NCBI GenBank assembly: GCA_028867785.1
Contig: JAGWFS010000009.1
Coordinates: 1 to 63,580 of the forward strand
Origin: Nitrososphaerota archaeon
GTDB taxonomy: Archaea; Thermoproteota; Nitrososphaeria; Nitrososphaerales; Nitrosopumilaceae
DNA length: 63,580 nt
Reading direction: 5' to 3'
Positions within the stretch are counted from its first letter, which is position 1. The number at the start of each line of letters is the position of its first letter. The translations under genes were made by a program, and so were the position numbers. The notes beneath the pieces are model-generated. The model was given only the letters and a program-made list of their open reading frames with translations, was not told the DNA's origin and ran no database searches. This document shows positions 39,011-47,192 of this stretch, piece by piece.

Positions 39011-39575
39011 TGATTCTCTCCTTTACGATATCCAAGGTGTGGGATGCTGAGGCCCATTCCTGATTCCACAAACGGGGCACCCTAATCCCCACTCCCCCAT
39101 GCTTCTGAAACTCTCTGATATTCTTATCTCGGTCATCAATAAGGACCCGACCTGAACCTGAGACAAAGTACTTATCCGACCCAAACAGGAGTTGGCCTGC
39201 TGTGTAGGTCTTGGCTTTGGGGCCGAAGAACTCTGGGAAGTGGTGCTGAAGCCAGTAGTGCTTTCCTGGGACACAGTGGGGGTCCTCAAAGTCTGGGGAA
39301 GTGAGGACACAGCAATTGGCCAGGCCAAAGGTGTTCTTGGCATTTTCTATAATCCCCTTGGCCTCTGGCATTTCATCTAAGGTGAACCAGAAGTCCGGGT
39401 TAGCCCGGATAGGTTCCCAGAACTCCTCAGGTGAGATGCCCCAAATTTTCTCAATATTGAATTCACCTAGGGCTTTGGGGTCTCCGGAGGTGTAGGCATC
39501 AGGCCTACCATGGGCCTCGTGAGCACCCTTGTTAAAGTCTGCTAGGACTCCATCCTGGTCTATGAAGCAGATCAT
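38970..39575 (-). CDS. HAD-family phosphatase, 5'-nucleotidase-like
   Basis: A 201-aa protein. ICFIDQDGVLADFNKGAHEA holds the HAD nucleophile motif (DxDG), CVLTSPDFEDPHCVPGK is motif II/III-like, and RVLIDDRDKNIREFQKHGGV carries the terminal DD. The arrangement fits the deoxyribonucleotidase-like NT5C group in phages. A role as a heptose-bisphosphate phosphatase (GmhB-like) is conceivable but not indicated by sequence. Confidence 0.8.
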   Translation of the reverse strand: MICFIDQDGVLADFNKGAHEAHGRPDAYTSGDPKALGEFNIEKIWGISPEEFWEPIRANPDFWFTLDEMPEAKGIIENAKNTFGLANCCVLTSPDFEDPHCVPGKHYWLQHHFPEFFGPKAKTYTAGQLLFGSDKYFVSGSGRVLIDDRDKNIREFQKHGGVGIRVPRLWNQEWASASHTLDIVKERIIDAHKVPEGSSST

Positions 39576-40237
39576 ATAGATGTATTTGAAGGTCTCCCAA
39601 AGCTCTCAATCTTATTGTAAAGCTTCTCCAGATCTAGAACGTCCTTTTTATTATGGTCCAATATGTAGGCCAAGGATTTAGCATCCCCACGAAGTGCCCC
39701 ATGCCAATTTTTGGGATCAATCTTGGTCTTTTGAGTGGCTCCAAGTAGGACTCGACAGGCATTCTCAAGGCGGTTACTAGAGAGTTTAAATTTTCCACGG
39801 CAAGTGAACCACAGATCTTTGTGGACTAGGGACCCATAAGTTGGGAATTCGATCCTATTGGTCATAGCCCTTGTTCGGATAAAAGGCAGATCAAATCTAG
39901 CTCCATACCAAGTTACTACTTTGTCATAGGTGGGCAGAGTTTTGATCAAATCACGAACAATTCTTTGATCTGCATGTCCTGCTGGAGACTTGAAGATGTC
40001 TTTCTTGTTGATAAGACCGTGTTCAATAACCTTCGAGTCTGAGGGTTTAATACACCAGGAGAGCATCTGGCCAAAGTCAGCATCCAGATTTGAAGATTCA
40101 ATGTCCAGAAATCCAACCCGTTCCGGTTCTTGATCATAACAACTATAGTGCTCCAGCATAGTATGGCCATGCTCACATCGAAGGTTACTCAACTTTACCA
40201 TCTGAGCCTTCGTTAATTTATGTAGTGGTGCTTTCAA
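39572..40237 (-). CDS. DEDD-type 3'-5' exonuclease (RNase H-like)
   Basis: A 221-aa protein. VGFLDIESSNLDADFGQML is exonuclease motif I (DxE), VVTWYGARFDLPFIRTRAM is motif II, HKDLWFT follows, and NKKDVLDLEKLYNKIES is motif III. It is close in outline to YprB-type ribonuclease-H-like exonucleases. The TTG start at 40235-40237 is used; an ATG at 40201 with AAGG upstream is an alternative. A CEHGH...SCY knuckle lies at the N-terminus. Confidence 0.8.
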   Translation of the reverse strand: MKAPLHKLTKAQMVKLSNLRCEHGHTMLEHYSCYDQEPERVGFLDIESSNLDADFGQMLSWCIKPSDSKVIEHGLINKKDIFKSPAGHADQRIVRDLIKTLPTYDKVVTWYGARFDLPFIRTRAMTNRIEFPTYGSLVHKDLWFTCRGKFKLSSNRLENACRVLLGATQKTKIDPKNWHGALRGDAKSLAYILDHNKKDVLDLEKLYNKIESFGRPSNTSI

Positions 40238-41399
40238 TAACTTCCATCCTTTCTGTCCTACTATTGAACCAAGCCCTACCAGATCTACGAAGTAGGTCTA
40301 GGGCCTCAAAGATATCCCTTGTCTGGTACCGATCCCCTAGTGCTGCATAGATAGTCCTCTCTGGGCAGGGAAGCATATCCATAATCTTGGCTGCAATGGC
40401 TGCTCCACGGGCTGGTGGAATTACAACCTTGTCTATCCTCTGTGCAACTTCTTGGATGAGGGCAATCGCAAAGTCCATATCCACTCCCTCAATCCATCTG
40501 TAATGGCCGCGACTAATAGCCATAAGCAAAGCAATCCGAAGGACCATATCCCGGCTTCTATTAGCGTATGGAAGAACAGCCCGAGAGAAGAGCCTGAACC
40601 TATTGTGGTACCAATTTCCATAGATCTCCTCCGCTTCTGGTAGAAGATGGACCTCAGCAGGTTTTCTACACTCATCAACAATGGTCTTTACTCCTGCCAT
40701 CCAGCTATCTAGTTGATTCCAAAGGGCTTTAATCTCGGCCTGAGTCTTATCCGTCTTCACTAAGGGGACATGCTTAGAACCAAATTCCTCACACATAATA
40801 AGGAATCGGCCAAGAAATCCTCCTTCCAATGTGCCCTCTGGCATCTGCTTGTGAAGCCACTCCACAGTTGATCCTCCATGCATGGTTACTGTGGGTTGAT
40901 AGATGTAGACTGGATGCCCTGTGAAGTTCCCATCCCTAAATATTGCTCCTTTGGTGGTGATGTCTACCTTATCCCCACAAGAGAGAATATTGGTCATCCC
41001 TGCAAGCATGGTTTGTTGGTACTCAGACCGTCCAAAGAAAGCCGTAAGTTCATGGGCCGGGATGTAGGCACAGGCTGGTTTACCAAGTTGGGCAAGCCGG
41101 GCTGCAATCCCTTCATAGGTTGTGCCTCCCATCACTGGGACTCCACCAGTTACATCCATCACCCTTACAACCCGATTGATGATGGTGTCCTTGCCAATCC
41201 CAGAAGGACCAATAAGAAGGACTGACTGACAGGGCCACACTTTGAATTCAATTTGGTCAATGTACCTATTCCGTCTGAGGAGAGATCCTAGGGCTGTGAG
41301 TCCACAGGCGATCTGGTAGTTTGTGGGGATCTCACTCATAGAGAGATAGCGGACCCAGTGGGTGAGTATACTGTCAGTTGGAATGTTCTTTAGCGTCAT
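40218..41399 (-). CDS. DUF3987/RepA-like ATPase, probable replicative helicase
   Basis: A 393-aa protein. VWPCQSVLLIGPSGIGKDTI is a Walker A loop; KPACAYIPAHELTAFFGRSE is Walker B-like; STVEWLHKQMPEGTLEGGFL-GRF is the sensor/arginine region of DUF3987-type primase-helicase proteins. A C-terminal winged-helix-like part follows (YQTRDIFEALDLLRRSGRAW). It probably unwinds DNA at the fork; a primase domain is not obvious. Confidence 0.75.
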   Translation of the reverse strand: MTLKNIPTDSILTHWVRYLSMSEIPTNYQIACGLTALGSLLRRNRYIDQIEFKVWPCQSVLLIGPSGIGKDTIINRVVRVMDVTGGVPVMGGTTYEGIAARLAQLGKPACAYIPAHELTAFFGRSEYQQTMLAGMTNILSCGDKVDITTKGAIFRDGNFTGHPVYIYQPTVTMHGGSTVEWLHKQMPEGTLEGGFLGRFLIMCEEFGSKHVPLVKTDKTQAEIKALWNQLDSWMAGVKTIVDECRKPAEVHLLPEAEEIYGNWYHNRFRLFSRAVLPYANRSRDMVLRIALLMAISRGHYRWIEGVDMDFAIALIQEVAQRIDKVVIPPARGAAIAAKIMDMLPCPERTIYAALGDRYQTRDIFEALDLLRRSGRAWFNSRTERMEVIESTTT

Positions 41400-41739
41400 T
41401 TACGATATAGATAAAGACCGGCTTTTTCAATTTCTTCATGAAATCAATCATATGCTTGGTACCTGTGCTCTTACCATCCCATACTGCTATAAGAGCATCT
41501 GCATACCAGCCCATTTGTTGATTCCTTACGAAACCTGCCCCACGTCCATACTTATCCCACTTGGCGGGGAACTCCTTTACTGGGAGTCCAAGGGTCTTTG
41601 CACATTGTTCACCTTGCCAGTCAACTCCTCGGGCTCTGCCTGAGACCACCTCAGTGATGTGAAAACCACTAGTCTTGATTGCTTCCATTACATGGAAAGG
41701 ATCATCTATAGATCTACTTCCAGCAATGATAACTTTCAA
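41374..41739 (-). CDS. SLOG-family protein (YpsA/DUF2493-like)
   Basis: A 121-aa Rossmann-like protein starting at TTG (TTGA overlap, GAGGGGG upstream): KVIIAGSRSIDDPFHVMEAI, ITEVVSGRARGVDWQGEQCA, GAGFVRNQQMGWYADALIAV-WDG and STGTKHMIDFMKKL. This is the DUF2493/YspA-type SLOG family, predicted to bind nucleotides or their derivatives. Common in phages; role undefined. Confidence 0.85.
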   Translation of the reverse strand: MKVIIAGSRSIDDPFHVMEAIKTSGFHITEVVSGRARGVDWQGEQCAKTLGLPVKEFPAKWDKYGRGAGFVRNQQMGWYADALIAVWDGKSTGTKHMIDFMKKLKKPVFIYIVNDAKEHSN

Positions 41740-41966
41740 TCCACCCCCTCTTCATATTGGGCCAGTACTGTGTAGGCCTTCTCCATAATCTCGAACACTT
41801 CATCTGTAGGGCCTTCAGAAGCATTAGCTACTAGAAGGTCTCGATCCCATAAGTCAATGATATTGGACAGGACATTTTCAAGTTCCTCTACCCGCCCCAC
41901 ACTATCTAGGGATTCATCTTCATCCTCATCAATTGCTAGTGCATCATAGAGTAGTTCTTGTTCCAT
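41736..41966 (-). CDS. Acidic hypothetical protein (76 aa)
   Basis: A 76-aa very acidic protein (LAIDEDEDESLDSVG) with a helical centre (VEELENVLSNIIDLWDRDLL). The ATG at 41964-41966 with GGAGGG upstream is chosen over the TTG one codon earlier. Acidic phage proteins of this size can be DNA mimics, but no further evidence supports that here. Confidence 0.65.
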   Translation of the reverse strand: MEQELLYDALAIDEDEDESLDSVGRVEELENVLSNIIDLWDRDLLVANASEGPTDEVFEIMEKAYTVLAQYEEGVD

Positions 41967-42151
41967 CAAAATAGGCCCTCCATAGTTCCTATAATCTCAG
42001 TATAAACTTTACCTTTACTCTCAAGCCATTTGATTAATTTTTCATATGGTTGCCCTATAAACTTTTTCCAGATGGGTGGAGCAAATATAATGGTACCCTT
42101 ACTTGTATTGACTTGACCTGTGGCCCAATAAGTACTAATCCAGTACTTCAT
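41966..42151 (-). CDS. Small hypothetical protein (61 aa)
   Basis: A 61-aa protein starting MKYWISTYWATGQVNTSKG with strand-rich, aromatic sequence and a basic helix (WKKFIGQPYEKLIKWLESKG). It begins just after the stop of the micro-gene at 42155. Not recognised. Confidence 0.65.
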   Translation of the reverse strand: MKYWISTYWATGQVNTSKGTIIFAPPIWKKFIGQPYEKLIKWLESKGKVYTEIIGTMEGLF

Positions 42152-42154
42152 ATA

Positions 42155-42283
42155 TCACTGGCCAAAACAATCCTCACAACAATCATCATAACAATGATCT
42201 GCAAATAGATATCCTTTAGCTTTTGCCTTTCTATCCGCCTCATCACAGTCAAAATGTCTGTTACAAGATCTTTTAGATTTCAA
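42155..42283 (-). CDS. Cys-rich micro-protein (42 aa)
   Basis: A 42-aa protein, TTG start at 42281-42283 behind GGGGAGAATG, overlapping the polymerase stop. SCNRHFDCDEADRKAKAKGY and HCYDDCCEDCFGQ give six Cys and two His, a pattern I have seen in small phage zinc proteins. It is a confident micro-gene despite its length. Confidence 0.65.
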   Translation of the reverse strand: MKSKRSCNRHFDCDEADRKAKAKGYLFADHCYDDCCEDCFGQ

Positions 42284-45020
42284 CTGTTTTGCATTCTCCC
42301 CACGATTTATCTCCATGCTTCACCTCACACCGAAATCTAAAGTTCCCCAATGCAGGCCACTGTTGTTCCATGATCATTTTGGATCTCTCGGCCTGCTCTT
42401 TCCAGCCCTCACCCGGTCCCATCAGGACTAGAGAATCATGCACTTGAATTGCCAAGCGCCACCCATCCACAATTGGTGCAAAAACAGCTAACTGGTTGGC
42501 CTCTATACTTGGGCCAATACGTGGGTCTAGTGGATAGTGGGCTATCATCATACGCAATACCATATCTGCAAGGGTGCTGGCTGGCAAGAAAGCTAAGGCT
42601 TCTGTAGCTATGGATCGAGTTGTAAACCACCGGACCCTCCCAAAAGCATTCCGTAGGTATCCCTGTTGCTCTGCCGAAGCTATGGTCTCTGTCTGCCACT
42701 CTGCTGTCCGGGCATTGAGCTTCTTCCATATGGCTATGAACTCCTTGATGTCAGCTTGGGTGTAGGTATCGAATCCCTGGCTCACTAATTCATCCAGTTG
42801 CTTCTTTACTCCCATCCCATAGTTACGGCCATGGTTAATTTTCTTCCCTACTTGTCGGAGTTTGTCATAGTAGTCTGCTTCGGCGGCACACTTAGCAGGA
42901 GACCAAGTAGCATTAAGATTGTGCCAATAGCTATCCTTAGTTCTTTGTTTGTCAATCGTGAATCCAAAAATTCTTGAAGCCAGCTCTGAGTGTTCATCAT
43001 AAGCAGGGTCCTGTAATCTCTCCCAACGTGCCCAGTCCTTTGCAATCCAGGTCGTAAGCCAATTCTCACCTTGGACAATATCCAAGTTGAGGATATGGTG
43101 CCCGGGGATATCTGGGACATAAATCACCCGGAATTTATTTGGCTGGTTCTGAATATTGAGGTCAATGCCCTTGCGTCTTCCAGAACTAGACAATCTCCCT
43201 TCCGATGTTCCATGCACTTTCAAGTTGAAGTACATTCTCTCTTGAGCCGGGATACCAAGGGTGGGATTTCCAACTAGGGTATCCTTTGCGAAATTTGTCT
43301 GTAAGGTCTTCTGCTCTTTCAGTGCTGAAAGCACTGCAAATTCCGGGTGGTCTTTTGCCCATATCTTTCTAGCTCTCTTTCCAGTAGTGCGCCTACCTGT
43401 CTTGCCATCAAAAACCGACTCTAGGGCTAAGGAATCTACATATGCTTGAACCTGTGGGGCTGAACTATAGGGGACTACCCGCTCTAATCTAGTCCCTTTG
43501 ATAACCTTTGCCAAGACCATTTTACCGGAAGAGGTCTCTTTCCCGCAAACAGGGCAAGTAAGCTTTCCCGGTTCCTTGAAATCCACTGTCCATATTGGAT
43601 GAGGGCTTTTCTTTGTACCCGAGCAAGATCTGGACTTAGGTCGATAGGTTCCTTCTGGGGCTTTGATATTACACGAGACTTGCTTTTCATATGGCTTAAA
43701 TCCTTCCGGAAGTTTATCTTCTAGGGCTTGGATAGTGGAGTCAATCTCAGTCCTTATCTCTCCGAGGCGGGAGGTATCAAGTCGAAGTCCTCTCTCTGAA
43801 AGGTCTCTGCAAATAAATGCAATAGGTCTGCTAACGTGTTGATAGACTTGAGTGAGTTGATATTTATTGAGTAGGTTATTAAGTGGGGTGTTGATTTGGA
43901 ACTCAGCATCAGTGTCACGGGCATTGTAGAGAGAGAATGCCTCACCTGCTGATATACATCCTCCATAACCACCAAGGGATCTAGGCAGGGCATCAACCCG
44001 GTTCCAGCTTCTCCACTGCTGTCCGGCTGGGGTAATTTCTCCTGTATCATCATCCTCCTCTTCCCATCCCTTACCTTTCCAGAAGACCTTGTTAGTAAAA
44101 ACGCTGGCAACAAAAGCAAGGTCATGAGGAAGATCAGGCTGAACAAGGTGCTGCTTGAGCATTGTATCCTCAATGGACACATCCTCACGGAGGGACCAAC
44201 CAAGCTGTTCAATATATTTAAGATCAGCACCAATGATGTTATGGCCAATCAACCCTCTGGCCCGCTCAAATATAAGTCTAAGCTCGTCAATGTAAGGACC
44301 ACGGAAAGGAACCACAAGAGCAGAGTAAAATCTGTCAGATAACCCGCAGTGTGTAATGTTCCCATCACGATCCCACTCAAAATCGAAGGCAAATACTTCA
44401 CTTTTAAAACTCCTTACTTCCTCCAGAGAGGGGGCAAGATTATAGTGCTCTGGAGGGAGGACTAAACCTTTCTTGAGATCTTGAACAACTACACTGGTTA
44501 GTTTGGCTTGCCGCATGAGGGCGGCAGGATGGATAGTAGGTAATACACTACATTTTCCAGAAGCATCCCCAACAAGAGGAAGAGGACTACCACGCCAGAT
44601 ATTGATTCCAACTCTTCCTGTAAGTGCTTCAAGGGCCTTACCTCCAATAGCATTGATTCTAGTCCTTCCAGCTTTGACCAAACCAGGCCACATGTGGTGC
44701 TTCTTACAATACTCTACTGCTGCGCGTCCTTCTGCCCTGGTGCAATAGGTAGCCTGTGGATCAGTAGGGAATATATTATCAGGAGGCCTGCATCCTATGA
44801 CATTGATGGTGGAGATGTTGTCCCATTTTTGTCCAGCGCTTCGGTGGAGATTATGTAGCCATTGACCAGAGCCACCACTGAAACCCTCCCCAGTTCTAAT
44901 CTCATCGGCTCCAGCAGCTTCTCCGACATCAATGATAGTACCTGGGCGTATCTTAAGAGGGACATATCCCTCTGTATATTTATCAATTGGACATTGAGAA
45001 CAAAAGTCAGGCTTGGTCAG
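42273..45020 (-). CDS. Family A DNA polymerase with N-terminal FeS uracil-glycosylase-like domain
   Basis: A 915-aa protein if translation starts at the CTG at 45018-45020, six bases after AGGAGA. The only ATG (44691-44693) would remove the first 109 residues, which contain conserved family 4 UDG features: Cys7 and Cys10, IIDVGEAAGADEIRTGEGF, Cys77 and Cys93 with CRPPDN between, then PTIHPAALMR near 164. A DEDD exonuclease follows (VFAFDFEWDRDGN). Polymerase motif A is unusual (NLDIVQGENWL), motif B is KKINHGRNYGMG, and motif C is VHDS rather than VHDE. It is the replicative polymerase. Confidence 0.85.
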   Translation of the reverse strand: MTKPDFCSQCPIDKYTEGYVPLKIRPGTIIDVGEAAGADEIRTGEGFSGGSGQWLHNLHRSAGQKWDNISTINVIGCRPPDNIFPTDPQATYCTRAEGRAAVEYCKKHHMWPGLVKAGRTRINAIGGKALEALTGRVGINIWRGSPLPLVGDASGKCSVLPTIHPAALMRQAKLTSVVVQDLKKGLVLPPEHYNLAPSLEEVRSFKSEVFAFDFEWDRDGNITHCGLSDRFYSALVVPFRGPYIDELRLIFERARGLIGHNIIGADLKYIEQLGWSLREDVSIEDTMLKQHLVQPDLPHDLAFVASVFTNKVFWKGKGWEEEDDDTGEITPAGQQWRSWNRVDALPRSLGGYGGCISAGEAFSLYNARDTDAEFQINTPLNNLLNKYQLTQVYQHVSRPIAFICRDLSERGLRLDTSRLGEIRTEIDSTIQALEDKLPEGFKPYEKQVSCNIKAPEGTYRPKSRSCSGTKKSPHPIWTVDFKEPGKLTCPVCGKETSSGKMVLAKVIKGTRLERVVPYSSAPQVQAYVDSLALESVFDGKTGRRTTGKRARKIWAKDHPEFAVLSALKEQKTLQTNFAKDTLVGNPTLGIPAQERMYFNLKVHGTSEGRLSSSGRRKGIDLNIQNQPNKFRVIYVPDIPGHHILNLDIVQGENWLTTWIAKDWARWERLQDPAYDEHSELASRIFGFTIDKQRTKDSYWHNLNATWSPAKCAAEADYYDKLRQVGKKINHGRNYGMGVKKQLDELVSQGFDTYTQADIKEFIAIWKKLNARTAEWQTETIASAEQQGYLRNAFGRVRWFTTRSIATEALAFLPASTLADMVLRMMIAHYPLDPRIGPSIEANQLAVFAPIVDGWRLAIQVHDSLVLMGPGEGWKEQAERSKMIMEQQWPALGNFRFRCEVKHGDKSWGECKTVEI

Positions 45021-45219
45021 TGGCGGTCTCCTCTTCCTTCAACATCCACAATAGAACTTTTCTCTTCTCCAACACCAATCTCTCTATCTCATTAAGGGCT
45101 GCATTACGGATCTCTGAATACCCTTGGTTGAGATTTCTCATGGATCTTAGTTCCTCAATATGCTCCAACTCTCGGGAGGTCTCTGATAAGGCCTCCCGAA
45201 CCACCTTCTCTTTTTGCAT
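45007..45219 (-). CDS. Coiled-coil protein before the polymerase (70 aa)
   Basis: A 70-aa helical protein starting MQKEKVVREALSETSRELEH behind GGAGG. Heptads continue through IERLVLEKRKVLLWMLKEEE. Its last 14 bases overlap the polymerase CTG start, supporting coupled translation of the polymerase. Role unknown. Confidence 0.7.
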   Translation of the reverse strand: MQKEKVVREALSETSRELEHIEELRSMRNLNQGYSEIRNAALNEIERLVLEKRKVLLWMLKEEETATDQA

Positions 45220-45225
45220 GGCCAC

Positions 45226-45410
45226 CTCCAGGGTGGCAAAAATTTGATCACCAGTAACAGGTTGCTAATCCCTGCTGCACCGATAAGTCCCCGCTGGTGA
45301 GTCCAGGGCGGAACTGTGCCCGGCCTTTCACCGGGCTTGGAGGTTATTGGATGGGACTACCATCCTCGTCACCACCTCTAACGAGCATTGGGGTCACCTC
45401 CTAGAATCCA
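45226..45410 (-). other. Short non-coding-looking interval with hairpin
   Basis: This 185-base stretch between the DUF669-like gene and the coiled-coil gene has no ORF of convincing length. It contains AGGAGGTGACCCC followed by a 14-codon frame (MLVRGGDEDGSPIQ), a hairpin GCCCGG/CCGGGC (45318-45336), and a long-range pair TCACCAG/CTGGTGA. It may be a leader peptide plus attenuator or a small RNA ahead of the polymerase genes. Confidence 0.4.
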
Positions 45411-45875
45411 CTAGTTAGTGACGGGCTTAATGCTGAAGGGGTTGACTTGGTTCTTCTCAACCCCATCATCTCCCTTACGGGTATCAACCAGAGCCTGAAT
45501 CCGAGCGGGGGGATTCAATTCTCCAAACTGAGTTGCCCATTCGGGGATGGACTGGCCCTCAGCCTGTTGGACTCCAGTGGAGGTTTGGATCTTGGACAGC
45601 CCAACCTGACCGGCCTTGTAGGGGGTCCAGAAGTCTGTCCATACTTTGCGGCTGGAGTACTTGTCACTATCCACAACAGTGAAGGAACCCTTGAGGACAG
45701 TCACAGACTGACCCTTTAGGGCTGATCCCTCCTTGTTAATGGTAATCTTCACGGGCTCCAGCTTGTTGATCTCCAGGGTGTAGTAGTCCTGGGGAAGGGG
45801 TTGACGGGAATCATCCACATCACTCAAACGGATGTGGTCAAAATCAATAGGTTGTTCCATAGCAGGTGCTGTCAA
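45411..45875 (-). CDS. DUF669-like protein, possible ssDNA-binding protein
   Basis: A 154-aa protein starting at TTG behind AAGGAG; the ATG five codons in has no ribosome site. Core: YYTLEINKLEPVKITINKEG, ALKGQSVTVLKGSFTVVDSD, KYSSRKVWTDFWTPY and KIQTSTGVQQAEGQSIPEWA. This is the layout of DUF669 proteins, which sit beside recombination ATPases and are thought to act as phage SSBs. Here it is two genes from a Sak4-like ATPase. Confidence 0.7.
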   Translation of the reverse strand: MTAPAMEQPIDFDHIRLSDVDDSRQPLPQDYYTLEINKLEPVKITINKEGSALKGQSVTVLKGSFTVVDSDKYSSRKVWTDFWTPYKAGQVGLSKIQTSTGVQQAEGQSIPEWATQFGELNPPARIQALVDTRKGDDGVEKNQVNPFSIKPVTN

Positions 45876-45902
45876 TATGCTCTCCTTATCCTAGTTAATG
45901 TC

Positions 45903-46124
45903 TTACAGAGTTCTCACTCTGCGCTTCTTGGCAGCGTCTTTACACTGATTAGCCCAAAGAATAATTCCTTTGGCCACTGTCAAATCTTGTTTAGATCCTA
46001 CACCATCAAGAATGGCAAGGGCAATATCTTTAGCAATAGGGCCTAAATACTTTAGCCATTGACGTTGGCGATAGGCCCCAATCATAGCTAACCATGTTGC
46101 CTCTTCAGGTGTGATCTCTCTCAT
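45903..46124 (-). CDS. Helical hypothetical protein (73 aa)
   Basis: A 73-aa basic helical protein starting MREITPEEATWLAMIGAYRQ and ending KDAAKKRRVRTL. The ATG at 46122-46124 is used since it overlaps the preceding stop by 20 bases and fits the spacing in this operon. Probably a small nucleic-acid-associated protein in the recombination module. Confidence 0.65.
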   Translation of the reverse strand: MREITPEEATWLAMIGAYRQRQWLKYLGPIAKDIALAILDGVGSKQDLTVAKGIILWANQCKDAAKKRRVRTL

Positions 46125-46287
46125 TACATTTAAACCAATGGCAGGCCCAAGTCCCCTCCTCCTGAGTGTTATAGATATGGGCTGGTTCCCCAGGATGGAT
46201 TGGGCCTCCACAGACCTGACAGGTCAGACCTTTGTGAGGACTGAGCTTTCCGTCTGGGGTATTGCTGGTAGCCAAAACTTGGCCCAT
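46105..46287 (-). CDS. Zinc-binding micro-protein (60 aa)
   Basis: A 60-aa protein with LTCQVCGGPIHPGEPAHIYN and WACHWFKCNERDH, giving C-x2-C, His and C-x-x-x-x-C ligands. The first 20 residues overlap the ATPase gene for 64 bases, so the start at 46287 is less sure than the zinc domain. It belongs to the recombination operon. Confidence 0.65.
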   Translation of the reverse strand: MGQVLATSNTPDGKLSPHKGLTCQVCGGPIHPGEPAHIYNTQEEGTWACHWFKCNERDHT

Positions 46288-47093
46288 ATAGTTTCTAAAT
46301 CCTCTCCACTGGAGTCACCAGCTTCTTTGCGTAGTGGTATTGATTGGGGAAGAATGTCAAACCTGTCTTTTACTGAAAGGACACCATCAGTAGAGGAGAC
46401 CAGAAATCTCCGAGTAGTCCTCTTACCTCCAATGACCTCTGCTTTAATTTCAATAGTACTAACTTGCTGGAACATTTGGACTGCCTCACGGCTCATTCTC
46501 CCAGGAAGATCTGGCCCGGCCCAGATCAACCTTTCTGTATCATCATCAAACTTCTGCTGGTCTGTGGCAGTCACCACAAGATGCTTACGGTAGGAGGGGT
46601 CTTCATGTGTAGTAAGAAGCATCAACTGTCGGAAGGTTTGGGAGGTGAGTTCTCCGGCAACCTGATAGTCAGATCTTGTAAGGACTCCTGCGGCTCGGGT
46701 GGGGACATTCTCTCTGGAGGGATACTTGAGGGTGGCGGGTTTGATGTGGGTCTTGTAAAGTTCTGTGGAGGAATCCAACACCACACCCCCGATAGATTTG
46801 TCATTTCTAAGATATCCGAGGGTCTTGAATAGATCTGAGTAGTCTTTTGGGACATAGAGAGGGACTCCAAGTTTACGGATAGTGGCTGCCCCACCACCTT
46901 CAGCAGTCTCTACAGCAATGTAGAGAGTACGCTTCCCGTCATACTTTTGGGTGAGGGCATCAAGACTTCCAGCAAGGGTAGTCTTGCCAAAACCTGAGGG
47001 GGCCCATAGCAGGAGGGCCATTTTGGTGTTCTTGCTTAGGATATCTGAACTAGATGTGATTTTGATTCCAGGAATTGTAGGGACTTGAATCAA
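46224..47093 (-). CDS. Sak4-like RecA-fold ATPase
   Basis: A 289-aa protein starting at TTG behind AAAGGAG. MALLLWAPSGFGKTTLAGSL is Walker A, GGVVLDSSTELYK is Walker B-like, and RKHLVVTATDQQKFDDDTER is the following sensor strand. It fits the AAA_24/Sak4 single-strand annealing family, which in phages cooperates with an SSB (here the DUF669-like protein) and a nuclease (47193). Confidence 0.8.
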   Translation of the reverse strand: MIQVPTIPGIKITSSSDILSKNTKMALLLWAPSGFGKTTLAGSLDALTQKYDGKRTLYIAVETAEGGGAATIRKLGVPLYVPKDYSDLFKTLGYLRNDKSIGGVVLDSSTELYKTHIKPATLKYPSRENVPTRAAGVLTRSDYQVAGELTSQTFRQLMLLTTHEDPSYRKHLVVTATDQQKFDDDTERLIWAGPDLPGRMSREAVQMFQQVSTIEIKAEVIGGKRTTRRFLVSSTDGVLSVKDRFDILPQSIPLRKEAGDSSGEDLETIWAKFWLPAIPQTESSVLTKV

Positions 47094-47192
47094 TAGTGTG
47101 GCTCCTTTGAAGTTCTTTTAGTGTAGCATAGGTTCCCTGAAAGTCAAGTGATTTAATGCTCCTTTCATGTTAAGGTTTGTTCATAAAATTCC

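Noticed and set aside
43754-44248. A 164-codon minus-strand ORF overlapping the polymerase in another frame
   Set aside because: The polymerase exonuclease domain is clear in the other frame; this one is Leu/Ser-rich with no family signal.
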